A stretch of DNA of 64,000 bases from a bacterium (GTDB lineage Bacteria > Zhuqueibacterota > Zhuqueibacteria > Oleimicrobiales > Geothermoviventaceae): NCBI GenBank assembly GCA_028275345.1, contig JAPWUV010000006.1:62001-126000 (forward strand), written 5' to 3'. Below, one piece after another: positions 17,501 through 26,209 of this stretch (position 1 is its first letter; each line of letters begins with the position of its first letter). A program made the translations under genes and the position numbers. The notes below the pieces were generated by a model. That model searched no databases. It was not told where the DNA came from and worked only from the letters and a program-made list of their open reading frames with translations.

Positions 17501-17653
17501 AATTTGCCTTCTCGGGGGCGAGGGCAGGCTTGGGCGCTTACGTCGCAGGACTGCGCCGAATCAGGGCGTCCTCGGCTGCGGGGTCAGTGCTCGGCACCGG
17601 CACCGACCCCGCCGTTCACAACCTCCTGGGGTATCCAATCAAACCCAGACGCC

Positions 17654-19963
17654 TCAGAAGCGGAATTGGATGGTCATCTCCCTTTCGACGGAAACCTCGC
17701 GCAGGATCTGCGCCAGGTTCGAACCCAGCACCGCTTCCACTTCCTCCCGCTTCCAACTGAGCTTGAGCAGCTCGGAAGCGATGGATCGGGCAAGACTCAC
17801 CAGCTTCGGATCGCGGAAGTGCGGGTACAGCCCCAGATGGTCCGATCCGAGCCGAGGTTTCAGCGCGTTGAGCCTCTGAGCGACGTCTGTGGCCTTCTCC
17901 CGCGAGCAGTAGGGTACCAGGAGCAAGCCGCGGTTTTTGGCCACCGCATTCAGGACCTCTTCCCTGAGACTTTCGCCTTCAAGACCCGCTACGGCGGCGG
18001 GTTTGCTCGTCGCGGAGAGCAGCGAAAGGGCCACGGCTGGGGAGGGATTCTCGAGCAGCAGGAGCAGCCCGGTTTCGTTGGCGATGCGGACAGCCTGCTT
18101 GCCTCGCTCGGTGAGCTCGCGCCCGTCGGTCCACACCCCGTCGCTATCGCTGAGCACCAAGACGCGGTAGTCCAGTCTGGCCAGATTTCTCAGGATGGCT
18201 TCGTCCCAGTCGAAATCTTGGCCGCGCACACCGAGAAGCAGCTCCAAGGTCCCGCGATAGGTGGCCATCCTCAGCTCAGCCGGATTCGTGGCTAGATCGA
18301 ATTCTTCGCTCTCCCGATCCGCCTCCCGTAGGCTGTCGGCGGCCCGCACCAGAACTTCCAGCTTCTCGGACAGACCCGCCTGCGGCTTGACCCTGGGGAC
18401 GAGCAAGGCCACATCGATGTGGTGTTGGCTCATGCTCTCCAGTCCCGTGGTAAGCCAGGTGGGTTGCAGGAAAGCCAGTGCCGCGTGGCGGAAAACGTAC
18501 TCGGCCTCTCGATCGGCCTCGAGCAAAGCCCCCGGGGCCTGGGCCAATGCCACGGCGGAGCGGTACGTCATTTCTCCGGCCACCTGGCATACTTCCGGCT
18601 GGATCTTGTCCCAGTCATCGGTGGGCTGGTGGTAATCCGGATGATCTCCGGAGGTGAGCAGGAAGAAAGCGGGCACACCCCGCACCAGGAAGGGCGTGTG
18701 GTCGCTTCCGCCGGGCCCTCCCCGCTGGGGCTCTGCGTCTTTCTTGAGGCTGTCCCCAAGCGCCTGCTCCATCAACTCCCACACCTTTGGCCCGTAATAC
18801 TTGCCGCTGATCCGCACCTTGCCATTGCCGCGGCCGACCATGTCGAGATTGAGATAGACCACGGTTTGCTCCAGAGGCCAGATTGGGTGCGCAGCGTAGT
18901 GGCTCGATCCCAAGAGCCCCATTTCCTCGCCACTCCAGCCCGCGAAGATCACGGTCCGTTTCGGCCGGATCCGATTGGCCATCATCACGCGGGCTACCTC
19001 CATCACCGTGGCGATTCCGGATGCATTGTCGTCGGCGCCGTTGTAAATGGTCCCCCGGAAGTCGGTGCCCAGGTGGTCCAAATGCCCGCCGAGGACGACA
19101 TACTCCTTCTTGAGCTTCGGATCCGAACCGGGGATCATCGCTAGGACGTTCCGCGTAGCCCGCTTTGGGTCGAAGGTGGCATCGACCCGGAGGTGGACTT
19201 CGACGCCGGTGGCGAAGCTCTGCCCCCTGCCCGACCGGAACATCTGGTTGATTTCCTGCTCCGTCTTGCCCGCCTGCTTCAGGATGTAGGTGGCGACCCG
19301 AGGATCCACCGTCGCCGCGACGAAGCTCGGATCATAGTCGAAGGGGCTCAAGCGCCCGCGCAATCGGGAAGGACGGCTTTCGGACGGAGGCGTGAAGATG
19401 AGCATCCCCACGGCCCCGTGGGCCTTGGCCGCAGCCGCTCTGACGGAGTCGCTGGGCTGATCCATCATGGGGCTTCCGCCTTCGCGGGGCATCTCCCGTG
19501 CGACCAGGACCACCTTGCCCCGGACGTCCACTCCGCGATAGTCGTCGCGCTTGGAAGAAGTATCCACCAGGCCTTGACCGACCCACACAACTTCGGCGCG
19601 CACGTCTCCGGATCCCGAAAACCGGAGCACTTCAAAATCCTCTTCGTACACGAATCGCCGGCCCGCGGCCTCCAAGACAGGTTCCGCGTTGAGCCGGAAG
19701 AACTGCACGGTGTACGGCTGGAAGTAGGTTCCCTTCTCTCCGGCGGGCTTGAGTCCCCACTGCCGGAATTTGGCGGCCACGTACTCCTCCGCCAGTCGGC
19801 AGCCCTCTGTGCCCGTCCCGCGGCCCATGAAATCGTTGCTGGCGAGCACCCGGATGTAGGATTTGATGGAGTCGCCGGACACCGTCGTCTGAGCGGCCCC
19901 GGCGGAAAAGGCTACCAGCCACACCAGCACCAGTGCCAACATCCGCGCACAATTCTTTCGCAT
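17654..19963 (-). CDS. Secreted M28 aminopeptidase fused to a degenerate M19-like domain
   Basis: 769 residues with a signal peptide (to about residue 24). The peptidase has a PA-type insert (about 100-230) and M28 zinc motifs: GGHLDHLG, GADDNASG, WSGEEMGLLGS, LNLDMVGR and the late GGSDHTPF. It should be an exported zinc aminopeptidase or carboxypeptidase. From about residue 500 the sequence follows the order of renal-dipeptidase (M19) landmarks: a GTLELLLGVRG segment, LARLDYRVLVLS, GRELTERGKQAVRIANETG, GSDHLGLYPHF and EEVEAVLGSNLAQILREV. The metal histidines of M19 (DLSH, SHS) are absent, so this half is probably non-catalytic. It is 30 bp downstream of the M64 peptidase gene. Confidence 0.85.
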   Translation of the reverse strand: MRKNCARMLALVLVWLVAFSAGAAQTTVSGDSIKSYIRVLASNDFMGRGTGTEGCRLAEEYVAAKFRQWGLKPAGEKGTYFQPYTVQFFRLNAEPVLEAAGRRFVYEEDFEVLRFSGSGDVRAEVVWVGQGLVDTSSKRDDYRGVDVRGKVVLVAREMPREGGSPMMDQPSDSVRAAAAKAHGAVGMLIFTPPSESRPSRLRGRLSPFDYDPSFVAATVDPRVATYILKQAGKTEQEINQMFRSGRGQSFATGVEVHLRVDATFDPKRATRNVLAMIPGSDPKLKKEYVVLGGHLDHLGTDFRGTIYNGADDNASGIATVMEVARVMMANRIRPKRTVIFAGWSGEEMGLLGSSHYAAHPIWPLEQTVVYLNLDMVGRGNGKVRISGKYYGPKVWELMEQALGDSLKKDAEPQRGGPGGSDHTPFLVRGVPAFFLLTSGDHPDYHQPTDDWDKIQPEVCQVAGEMTYRSAVALAQAPGALLEADREAEYVFRHAALAFLQPTWLTTGLESMSQHHIDVALLVPRVKPQAGLSEKLEVLVRAADSLREADRESEEFDLATNPAELRMATYRGTLELLLGVRGQDFDWDEAILRNLARLDYRVLVLSDSDGVWTDGRELTERGKQAVRIANETGLLLLLENPSPAVALSLLSATSKPAAVAGLEGESLREEVLNAVAKNRGLLLVPYCSREKATDVAQRLNALKPRLGSDHLGLYPHFRDPKLVSLARSIASELLKLSWKREEVEAVLGSNLAQILREVSVEREMTIQFRF

Positions 19964-19993
19964 GGGCTCACCTCCATCCGCAAGACTTGGACT

Positions 19994-21436
19994 CTATTCC
20001 GCGTAGAAGCGAATCACCCGCGCCAAAGCTCTCTGGCAAACCGGGCAGAAATCGGTGAGACTCTTCGAAAACATCCGGCAATCCAGGAAGGGGCGGTAAA
20101 CCCCACTGGATGCATAGCCCGCCCCCTCGTAGGCTCCCACCTTGCCCCAGAAGCGTTGCGCCCGGAGCAGGCCGTTCATCGCGGCCTCGATCCGGGCCAA
20201 GCTGTCCGGATTTGACCCAGGTCTTGCCGCCAACGAAGCCCGCAAGGCAGCCAGACTGTCGTACTTCGCCTTCTCCCACGGAGTGGGGACCGGCACCCCG
20301 GGTTCCATGAGGTCGCGCCACTTCAGCTTTGCCGGATCGAGGAGGACTGTAAGATTGGGCTCCCATGGTTCGGTGCCCTTGGGATAGAAATCCAGGTAGG
20401 AAACGCTGGAGGCGTAGTACTCGTCTCCCAGCCCCCCGAATGCGTGACCGAATTCGTGGACAAACACATAATCCGCCCACCACTCCTCTCCCCGACGCTC
20501 GCTCCCTGCGTAGCAAATGGAGTACAGGTTGAAGATCCCGCCACCGCCGTACCGTTCGGAATTCACGAGGATGTACAGCTGGTCGTAGGGGGCAAGGGAG
20601 GCAATATCCCGGACCGTCTTGTTCTCGAAGGTCAGCACGTAGCGCGCGGTTCCAAAGGCGTTGTAAGTGCAACCCAAGGCGTTTTGACGCCAGATCCCCC
20701 GGTCGGGCTCGTCAATCCCACTTTCCCGAGACACCACCTCAACGGTCCAGACATTGAAATCTGAGGCATGCTCCTTGAAGGGGCTGATTCCGAAGAGATC
20801 GTTCAGGAAACGGGAAACGTCCTTGCGGAACTTCGGGAGCTCCTGCTCCGTGTAGCCGTCGCCCAGGATCAGAAGATCGACCTTCCGGCTCGGGTCCCCA
20901 TCCCCGCGGATCTTCTTCACGGCGAAGGGATAGCTCGGCCGATCGGCGCGCACGTTCCCAGCGGATGGATCGATGGTGGCCCAAAAGACATCCCTGAAGG
21001 CGCTGCCGGAGTATCTTCCCTCCATCCGCTTGGCGATCACGAACTGGATGGGCCGGCGGGGAAAGGGGATGAGGGCCGACTCGTGGAACGTCCGGCAGAT
21101 TCCTTCCCGAGCCTCCTCCGTTGTCTCCCATTCTCCAAAGATGCTGCAGAAGCCGCGGCTGTAGATCAGCTCGTTCGTGGCCAGGTCGAAAACTTTGACC
21201 AAATACTTCCCGAGGTTTAGCGTGTCGATGAGATTCGTCCGGCTCCCAGCCCACACAGGCTGTTCCACAAGCTGATCCAGAGCGAAGAATTCTTGCCCGC
21301 GGCATCCGGTGTGGTAGTAGTCCACCCGCAGGGTCTTGGGGAGGAAATGGCGGGAGAACTCCGGACCGGTGCCCGCCAGCGCCAGGACAGGCACTACAGC
21401 CAAGCACATCGCCAAACGAGCCGGCGTCAATCGCAT
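19994..21436 (-). CDS. Secreted M64 (IgA-peptidase-type) metallopeptidase
   Basis: 480 residues with a signal peptide (MRLTPARLAMCLAVVPVLALAG). An N-terminal beta domain is followed by the peptidase M64 core: VDLLILGDGYTEQE, FNVWTVEVVSRESGID, then the zinc site HEFGHAFGGLGDEY starting at H327. M64 enzymes are exported zinc endopeptidases related to Clostridium ramosum IgA peptidase and are common in Bacteroidetes-like bacteria. C-terminal cysteines (FLDCRM, FCPVCQ) are typical of the family. The ATG at 21436 has a textbook AAGGAGGT site; the frame is open for only eight more codons upstream. It heads a two-gene unit with the M28 peptidase, suggesting joint extracellular protein digestion. Confidence 0.88.
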   Translation of the reverse strand: MRLTPARLAMCLAVVPVLALAGTGPEFSRHFLPKTLRVDYYHTGCRGQEFFALDQLVEQPVWAGSRTNLIDTLNLGKYLVKVFDLATNELIYSRGFCSIFGEWETTEEAREGICRTFHESALIPFPRRPIQFVIAKRMEGRYSGSAFRDVFWATIDPSAGNVRADRPSYPFAVKKIRGDGDPSRKVDLLILGDGYTEQELPKFRKDVSRFLNDLFGISPFKEHASDFNVWTVEVVSRESGIDEPDRGIWRQNALGCTYNAFGTARYVLTFENKTVRDIASLAPYDQLYILVNSERYGGGGIFNLYSICYAGSERRGEEWWADYVFVHEFGHAFGGLGDEYYASSVSYLDFYPKGTEPWEPNLTVLLDPAKLKWRDLMEPGVPVPTPWEKAKYDSLAALRASLAARPGSNPDSLARIEAAMNGLLRAQRFWGKVGAYEGAGYASSGVYRPFLDCRMFSKSLTDFCPVCQRALARVIRFYAE

Positions 21437-21506
21437 CGCTACCTCCTTAGCCAGACCCATCGACCGAAACGACGTTGCTCATCCGTCCGGCCAGGGCCGA
21501 GGCCCT

Positions 21507-21520
21507 TCAAAACCCGGCAC
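21507..21520 (+). repeat. Copy 1 of a 14-bp sequence, TCAAAACCCGGCAC
   Basis: The same 14 bases recur at 23887-23900, where they lie in the spacer of the SlyD promoter. A 13-base variant is at 4109-4121, overlapping the -35 of the dehydrogenase promoter. All three are non-coding and read the same way. They could be a regulator site or chance. Confidence 0.3.
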
Positions 21521-21566
21521 GTAAGTTTCCTGAAGGCCGGCCTCGACCCGTGCGGGAGAAGCCCGC

Positions 21567-22706
21567 TCAGTACCAACACAGGCGATGGTACTCATCCAGC
21601 ATCGCCATGAAATTCTCGTACTTGGTGCCGACGGCGATGGAATGGCTGGATCCCAGGATGAACCGGCCTCCCTCCTTCGCGCAGGCCATGGCGCGCCGGA
21701 CGTCATGGCGCACGTCCTCGGGCGAGCCACTGACCAAATTCTCCACCGATACTCCACCCCACAGGGTGATGCGATCGCCGATCCGGCGCTTCAGAAGGCA
21801 GAGGTCCATCCCTGCGCTCGGCTGGATGGACTGATAGACGTCGTAGCCGATTTCGAGGAAGAAATCGAGCAGCGCCTCGATCCGGCCGCAGCAGTGCTTC
21901 ACCACCCTCTTCCTGAAGCGGTATCGGATGCTGCGGACGCGCTCGCGGTTCGCCTCCAGAAAGAACTCCCGGAACATCTGCGGACTGATGAATGGGCCGG
22001 TCTTGTGCCCGAAGTCGGCCGCCCAGAGCACAGCGTCGCAGTCGGGGTGGATCAGTACGGCGTCGGCGGCGTTCTGCAGCTGGAGGAAGAAACGAGTCGC
22101 TGCCTTCACCACCTCGGGCTCTTCGAGGAGGCGAATCAATCCGCGTTCCATCCCACCCAGAAGCACAATGCCGATCTCTCCCCCCGACGGACCGCAGATG
22201 AACTTCCGCCCCTTGAACCGCTGGATCACGCCGTCGAGGATCGCCCAGGAGCGAGGGTCTCGCTGGACCGGAGGTGGAGGTAGGCGAAATTCCTCGATCG
22301 TGTACCGCCTCTGCTCCTCAACGGGATCATGGACGCAGGTGATATCGTGGGTGATCTCCGAGAACTTGTAGACCCGACCGTACTTGTCCTCCCAGGTATT
22401 CTCGTTGATGCGCCGCGGAGGAGGGTCGTCCGATTCCGGCGGGATCTCCCACGTCGCCATCGGGAAGGTGACAATGTCCAGGTCCAGCTTCTCGTGGAGC
22501 GCGATGTGATCCTCCAAGTAGCTCTGGGCCACCTCGTCGTGTCGGCCCTCCCAGAAGGCGATCTGGGATTTCGCCTTAGCCCGGAGGTAGGTCTCGTGGC
22601 CGAGGATTTTCTCCACGGTGTCGAAATCGATGGCAAACTCGCCAATGGGAACGCGATCCGGGATCCTCCCCTCCAGCGTCGCGTACACCCGCTCTTTCGA
22701 AGTCAT
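21567..22706 (-). CDS. Uroporphyrinogen decarboxylase-family protein (methyltransferase type)
   Basis: 379 residues of the UroD superfamily, closer to the MtaA/CmuA corrinoid-methyltransferase branch than to HemE. It starts MTSKERVYATLEGRIPDRVPIGE, typical of this branch. It contains DAVLWAADFGHKTGPFISPQMF, the putative zinc site VVKHCCGRI and WGGVSVENLVSGSPEDVR. Such proteins often move methyl groups between methoxylated or methylated substrates and corrinoid proteins. No corrinoid protein or reductive activase is encoded nearby, so the acceptor is unknown. The chosen ATG (22706) begins the conserved domain and has GGAG about 11 bases upstream; the open frame upstream to 23123 has non-coding composition. 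Confidence 0.78.
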   Translation of the reverse strand: MTSKERVYATLEGRIPDRVPIGEFAIDFDTVEKILGHETYLRAKAKSQIAFWEGRHDEVAQSYLEDHIALHEKLDLDIVTFPMATWEIPPESDDPPPRRINENTWEDKYGRVYKFSEITHDITCVHDPVEEQRRYTIEEFRLPPPPVQRDPRSWAILDGVIQRFKGRKFICGPSGGEIGIVLLGGMERGLIRLLEEPEVVKAATRFFLQLQNAADAVLIHPDCDAVLWAADFGHKTGPFISPQMFREFFLEANRERVRSIRYRFRKRVVKHCCGRIEALLDFFLEIGYDVYQSIQPSAGMDLCLLKRRIGDRITLWGGVSVENLVSGSPEDVRHDVRRAMACAKEGGRFILGSSHSIAVGTKYENFMAMLDEYHRLCWY

Positions 22707-23253
22707 CCCGGAGCTGCTCCGCCGCTTTCCAATCCCTCCAGCCATCCCGCAAGAAACGGGTCCGTATCGAGCCACGGTCGCACCGTGCGTCCATCGATCC
22801 GTGACGCTCCAAATGTACATCTCCCGACGGGAAATGCCACAGGAAACTGATTCCCCTTCCGCGAATGGGTTGCAGGTCCGGCGCGGCCGTTGCTCACTTG
22901 GCCGCGCACTCACGGCGCTCCCCGGCCGAAGGACGAGGGACCGGAGCTCTTGCGCCGGGGGAAGCCCCCACACGTCCCCGGCGGGCCGTTCCGGGATCCG
23001 GTGCAGAACGTTCCTGCGTTCCCTCGGGGTCCGTGTGTAAGGCACGGCAGCACCCCCTCCCTCCCCCCGCGGGGCAAACCTCCCCCCGGCTCTCCGCCCT
23101 CCGTCCCCCTCCGCGGGTCCCATCGCCCGATCCCCGAGCCGTTCAGCGGCCGTCCCACGGCGATGTGCCGCACCGCCCTACCGTGCTGGACCGCGGGGAA
23201 TCGCCCCGCCAGGCCGACGGATTTGGGACACCCCAATGGGGTTGGCGCTCCCC
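22707..23253 (-). other. 547-bp gene-free, very GC-rich stretch
   Basis: Frames are open here only because GC is extreme; the translations are rich in Arg, Pro, Gly and Ala and resemble nothing. Checks for RNase P RNA, tmRNA and SRP RNA core motifs on both strands were negative. C-rich runs occur at 23050-23110. Confidence 0.4.
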
Positions 23254-23697
23254 CTACGCCTGTGGTGCGGGTCGTGCGACCTCGACCAGCTCGATCTCGA
23301 AGGTCAGATCCTTGCCAGCCAGCGGGTGATTGGCGTCGAGCGTCACGCCTTCGTCATCCACTTCCACCACCACGACGATCAGCGACTGGCCATCGCTTTG
23401 GATCATCTCCAATTGTTGCCCGACGTAGGGCTTCAGATCTGGCGGGAACTGCTCGTGAGCCACGCGGAGCAACAGCTCTTCCCGTCGGGGACCGTACGCC
23501 TGATCCGAGGGAATGAGGATCGTCTTCTTTTCCCCTTCGTGCATCCCCACCACAGCTTCCTCGAAAGCAGGGATGATCTCGCCCTCGCCGATCACGAACT
23601 CGAGAGGCTCGCGATTCTTGGATGAATCGAAGATCGTCCCATCGTCGAGACGGCCTGTGTAGTGGACACGCACGCGGTCACCTTCTTGTGCCTGCAT
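23254..23697 (-). CDS. SlyD-type FKBP peptidyl-prolyl isomerase
   Basis: 147 residues with the FKBP fold interrupted by the insert-in-flap domain of SlyD. It contains VRVHYTGRLDDGTIFDSS, PLEFVIGEGEIIPAFEEAVVGM, the flap region YGPRREELLLRVAHEQFPPDLKPYVGQQLEM, and LDANHPLAGKDLTFEIELVEV near the end. The ANHPLAGKDLTFEI segment is characteristic. It assists proline isomerisation and chaperones unfolded chains in the cytoplasm. The His-rich metal tail of E. coli SlyD is absent. The ATG at 23697 has AGGAG before it. It is transcribed from its own promoter, divergent from the gene at 24037. Confidence 0.9.
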   Translation of the reverse strand: MQAQEGDRVRVHYTGRLDDGTIFDSSKNREPLEFVIGEGEIIPAFEEAVVGMHEGEKKTILIPSDQAYGPRREELLLRVAHEQFPPDLKPYVGQQLEMIQSDGQSLIVVVVEVDDEGVTLDANHPLAGKDLTFEIELVEVARPAPQA

Positions 23698-23879
23698 TGC
23701 GAAACTCCTGAATCTGCCGTTCGCTTCTTCGCCGCGCGACGGGGAAAACCGGTTGGGGTGGATACGAGGGGATGCACAGGAGGTCGGGGCCCGGGCACGT
23801 TGTCGCACGATTTCCGTCCGGGGGCCGGGCGCTGCGGTGATCCCTTTTCGTCCGCCGGCGGCCTTCTCAAACCGTAGAC

Positions 23880-23908
23880 AAGCTACTCAAAACCCGGCAC
23901 CAAAGCAA
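23880..23908 (-). promoter_or_regulatory. Sigma-70-type promoter of the SlyD-like gene
   Basis: On the minus strand TTGCTT (23908-23903) is 17 bp from TAGCTT (23885-23880). It is divergent from, and only 25 bp away from, the promoter at 23933-23961. Its spacer contains the 14-bp sequence also seen at 21507. Confidence 0.55.
23887..23900 (+). repeat. Copy 2 of the 14-bp sequence TCAAAACCCGGCAC
   Basis: Identical to 21507-21520. Here it lies wholly inside the 17-bp spacer of the SlyD promoter, so a protein bound to it would block or modulate that promoter. Confidence 0.35.
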
Positions 23909-23932
23909 CCTCTTTCGCCCCCCACAGCCTCC

Positions 23933-23961
23933 TTGACATTTTGAGCGGGGAAGGCTATTTT
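23933..23961 (+). promoter_or_regulatory. Strong sigma-70-type promoter
   Basis: A perfect TTGACA (23933-23938) is separated by 17 bp from TATTTT (23956-23961), the same hexamers and spacing as the dehydrogenase promoter at 4084-4112. Transcription would start near 23968 and reach the ATG at 24037. Confidence 0.75.
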
Positions 23962-24036
23962 CGGTGGTTTCCGAAGTACGTCCTCGCCGAGCGTGCTGGT
24001 CAAGAGAAGGTCGCGCCGAGCTCAGAGGAGAGGCCG

Positions 24037-24816
24037 ATGAACTGGGGCAATGTATTCGTGTGGGATGGGAGCGGCGAAGATCTCGACGCCTGCCTGGAGG
24101 CAGTTTACAAGCCGACGCTCCGCTTGCTACAGGCCTTTCGCATGCGCCCGGCAACCATTGGGATTCGCGCCCAAATCCTCCAGGACCTCGCCCGACGAAA
24201 GGCCCGCTGGGTCTTGAGTTCGCTTCGCGACCTAAGTGTGCTTCACCAGGTCGAGCTGGCACTGGTTCAAGATGGTGACTTGCCCCGAGAGGTATTGGAG
24301 AAAAGCCTCCGTGAGGAGCGCGATGCCCTACGGGAAGCGCTCGGCGCGGACGCGATCCTCCGCGGACTGTATGCCCCGGCGGAGCAAGACCCCTTCGAAT
24401 TGGTGGACATGTACCGAGCCCTCGGGCTGCGCTGGGTACTGTTAAAGCGAGAGCAGGTCCTCGGACCCTTCGTGGATCTTTTGGACGACACGATCTACGA
24501 GCTCGGAGCCCCGGGCAAGGTGTACGCCTACTTCCCCGAGGAGCTAAGCTCTCGCCTGTTCCTCGAAGGTCAGGTGCCAACCTCGCGACAATTCAGGGAC
24601 CATTTCCCGACCAAGCGGGACCGAAAGTGCTACTTGATCACACTACTGCGTGAGGCCGATTTGCTGGGCGCGACCCGGCAGACCTGGGACCTACTGGAGG
24701 ACGTCTACTCCGACCCGTCCATCCGTAGCTGGCGGCTGAGCACCCTCGAGGAGCTCTTCACCAAGCGGAAGCTCCTTGATTCCTCGGCGCTCCCGAGGCT
24801 GGAAGCTGCGGGATAG
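24037..24816 (+). CDS. Protein of uncertain family, GH57-like pattern
   Basis: 259 residues, soluble, no signal peptide. I do not recognise it firmly. The order of elements resembles the N-terminal barrel of GH57-type proteins. A first block contains YKPTLRLLQAF and GIRAQILQDLARR. Then come a helix pair where those enzymes have VARGQVEL-like text (here SVLHQVELALVQDG), a long basic-acidic helix REERDALREALGADAI, and LVDMYRALGLRWVLLKRE in place of LAEAGYEYVLVDD. The catalytic glutamate and aspartate motifs are not visible, so it may be a non-enzymatic relative. The ATG at 24037 has GAGGAGAGG upstream and lies about 70 nt after a strong promoter. It is a single-gene unit, convergent with tldE. 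Confidence 0.6.
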   Translation: MNWGNVFVWDGSGEDLDACLEAVYKPTLRLLQAFRMRPATIGIRAQILQDLARRKARWVLSSLRDLSVLHQVELALVQDGDLPREVLEKSLREERDALREALGADAILRGLYAPAEQDPFELVDMYRALGLRWVLLKREQVLGPFVDLLDDTIYELGAPGKVYAYFPEELSSRLFLEGQVPTSRQFRDHFPTKRDRKCYLITLLREADLLGATRQTWDLLEDVYSDPSIRSWRLSTLEELFTKRKLLDSSALPRLEAAG

Positions 24817-24871
24817 CCTGCGCCGAGCTGAATCCCCGTCTCTGAGATCCTCGACGAGATGGGACGAATCC

Positions 24872-26209
24872 TCACCGACCGGCGATCACCACGTCCTGCA
24901 CCCGGATGGTTGGTCCGCCGATGGGGGAGCCGAATTCCAGGTCGTTGCCGATGGCGTCGACGCGAGAAAGCCATTCGGCCAGCGTGCCGGAGATGGTGAT
25001 CTCACTGACCGGGTAGGCGATCTCGCCCTTCTCGATCCACAGGCCGTAGGCGCCCTTGGAGATCTCCCCTGTCACGGGATTCGTCCCGTGTCCGAGCGTG
25101 CGCGTGAGGAGCAGACCCTTTTCCGTGCTGCGGACGATCTCCTCCGGCGAGGCTTCTTCCGGCTTGAGGTAGAAGTTGTGGGGGGCGACACCCTGCCCGC
25201 TGGCGTGTCCGGTCGTTTTGAGGCCCAGGCGACGGGCCGAGTAGGCATTCAGCAGGTAGCTTCTCAAGACCCCGCTCTCCACCACCGTCATCTTTCGGCT
25301 GGCGACGCCCTCGGTGTCGCACGGGCTCGATCCCAGGCCGCGGGGTAGAAGCCCATCGTCCATGACCGTGATATTCGAGCCGAAAACAAAATCCCCCAGC
25401 CTTCCCGCGAGGAAGGAGCGCCCGCGGTAGACGAGCATCCCATTCACGCAGGAGGCCAGGAAGCTCAGCAACTGGGCGGTCATCCTGGGCTCGAAGATTA
25501 CTGCTGCCCGCATGGTCTTCAGCTTGCGCGGATTCAGCTCCCGTACGGTTCGTTGTACGGCCTTCCGAGCCACGACTTCCGGGGACTCCAGATCCTCCAG
25601 GTGGCGAGCGGTGCTCCACCAGTACTGCTCCACCCGATGATCCGTGTCGCCAGCCTGCAAGCCAAGGCCCAGCGAGGCCAAGCTGGAAACGAAGTGGTGT
25701 TCCACACCGCGCGAATTGGCGAACCAGTAGGACGAAATCACCGTGCTCATCCAGGCGCCAAGCGAATTCGAGATCCGGCTGTCCAGTGCAAGCCCGATGC
25801 GCTCCGTCTCGCGAGCCATCTTGATCTTGGCTTCCGGCATGAGCTCCGCGAGGCTGGGATCGAAAAGGTCCAAGCTCTCCGGCTCAACCGGCGAGCCGAA
25901 CTCTTCAGGAGGGCCGGAGTAGGGGTCTTCCGTCGCAAGCTCGGCTCGCCGCACCGCCTTCTCCACAAGCCGCTCCAGGGTGTTGGGGTCGAACTCATTC
26001 GTACTCGTCAGAGAGACACGGTGCTGTTTCGTCACGCGAAGGCTGATGCCGCGCGAATCGGCCTGAATGAGCTTCTCGATCTCGCCTTGTCGGACCTCCA
26101 CCTCGAACTCCGTGGAGACAGCCAGCTGAACCTCCACATCATCGGCGCCCAACTTCCGGCCCAGCTCCACGAGTCGGCGCACAAGGGTCTCTTCGCGCTC
26201 CCGGCTCAA
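24872..26209 (-). CDS. pmbA: TldE/PmbA metalloprotease-regulator homologue
   Basis: 445 residues of the TldD/PmbA family. It shows the N-terminal VEVRQGEIEKLIQADSRGIS, the central NSLGAWMSTVISSYWFANSRG and the C-terminal TGEISKGAYGLWIEKGEI that belong to the TldE subunit, which lacks the zinc-binding HExxxH of TldD. TldD-TldE heterodimers degrade unfolded peptides and process modified peptides such as microcin B17. The start is taken as TTG at 26209: it overlaps the tldD stop as TTGA and has GGGAGG six bases upstream. Starting at the ATG 84 bp earlier would add an Arg-rich tail that is out-of-frame tldD sequence. Translational coupling suggests a 1:1 complex. Confidence 0.88.
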   Translation of the reverse strand: MSREREETLVRRLVELGRKLGADDVEVQLAVSTEFEVEVRQGEIEKLIQADSRGISLRVTKQHRVSLTSTNEFDPNTLERLVEKAVRRAELATEDPYSGPPEEFGSPVEPESLDLFDPSLAELMPEAKIKMARETERIGLALDSRISNSLGAWMSTVISSYWFANSRGVEHHFVSSLASLGLGLQAGDTDHRVEQYWWSTARHLEDLESPEVVARKAVQRTVRELNPRKLKTMRAAVIFEPRMTAQLLSFLASCVNGMLVYRGRSFLAGRLGDFVFGSNITVMDDGLLPRGLGSSPCDTEGVASRKMTVVESGVLRSYLLNAYSARRLGLKTTGHASGQGVAPHNFYLKPEEASPEEIVRSTEKGLLLTRTLGHGTNPVTGEISKGAYGLWIEKGEIAYPVSEITISGTLAEWLSRVDAIGNDLEFGSPIGGPTIRVQDVVIAGR

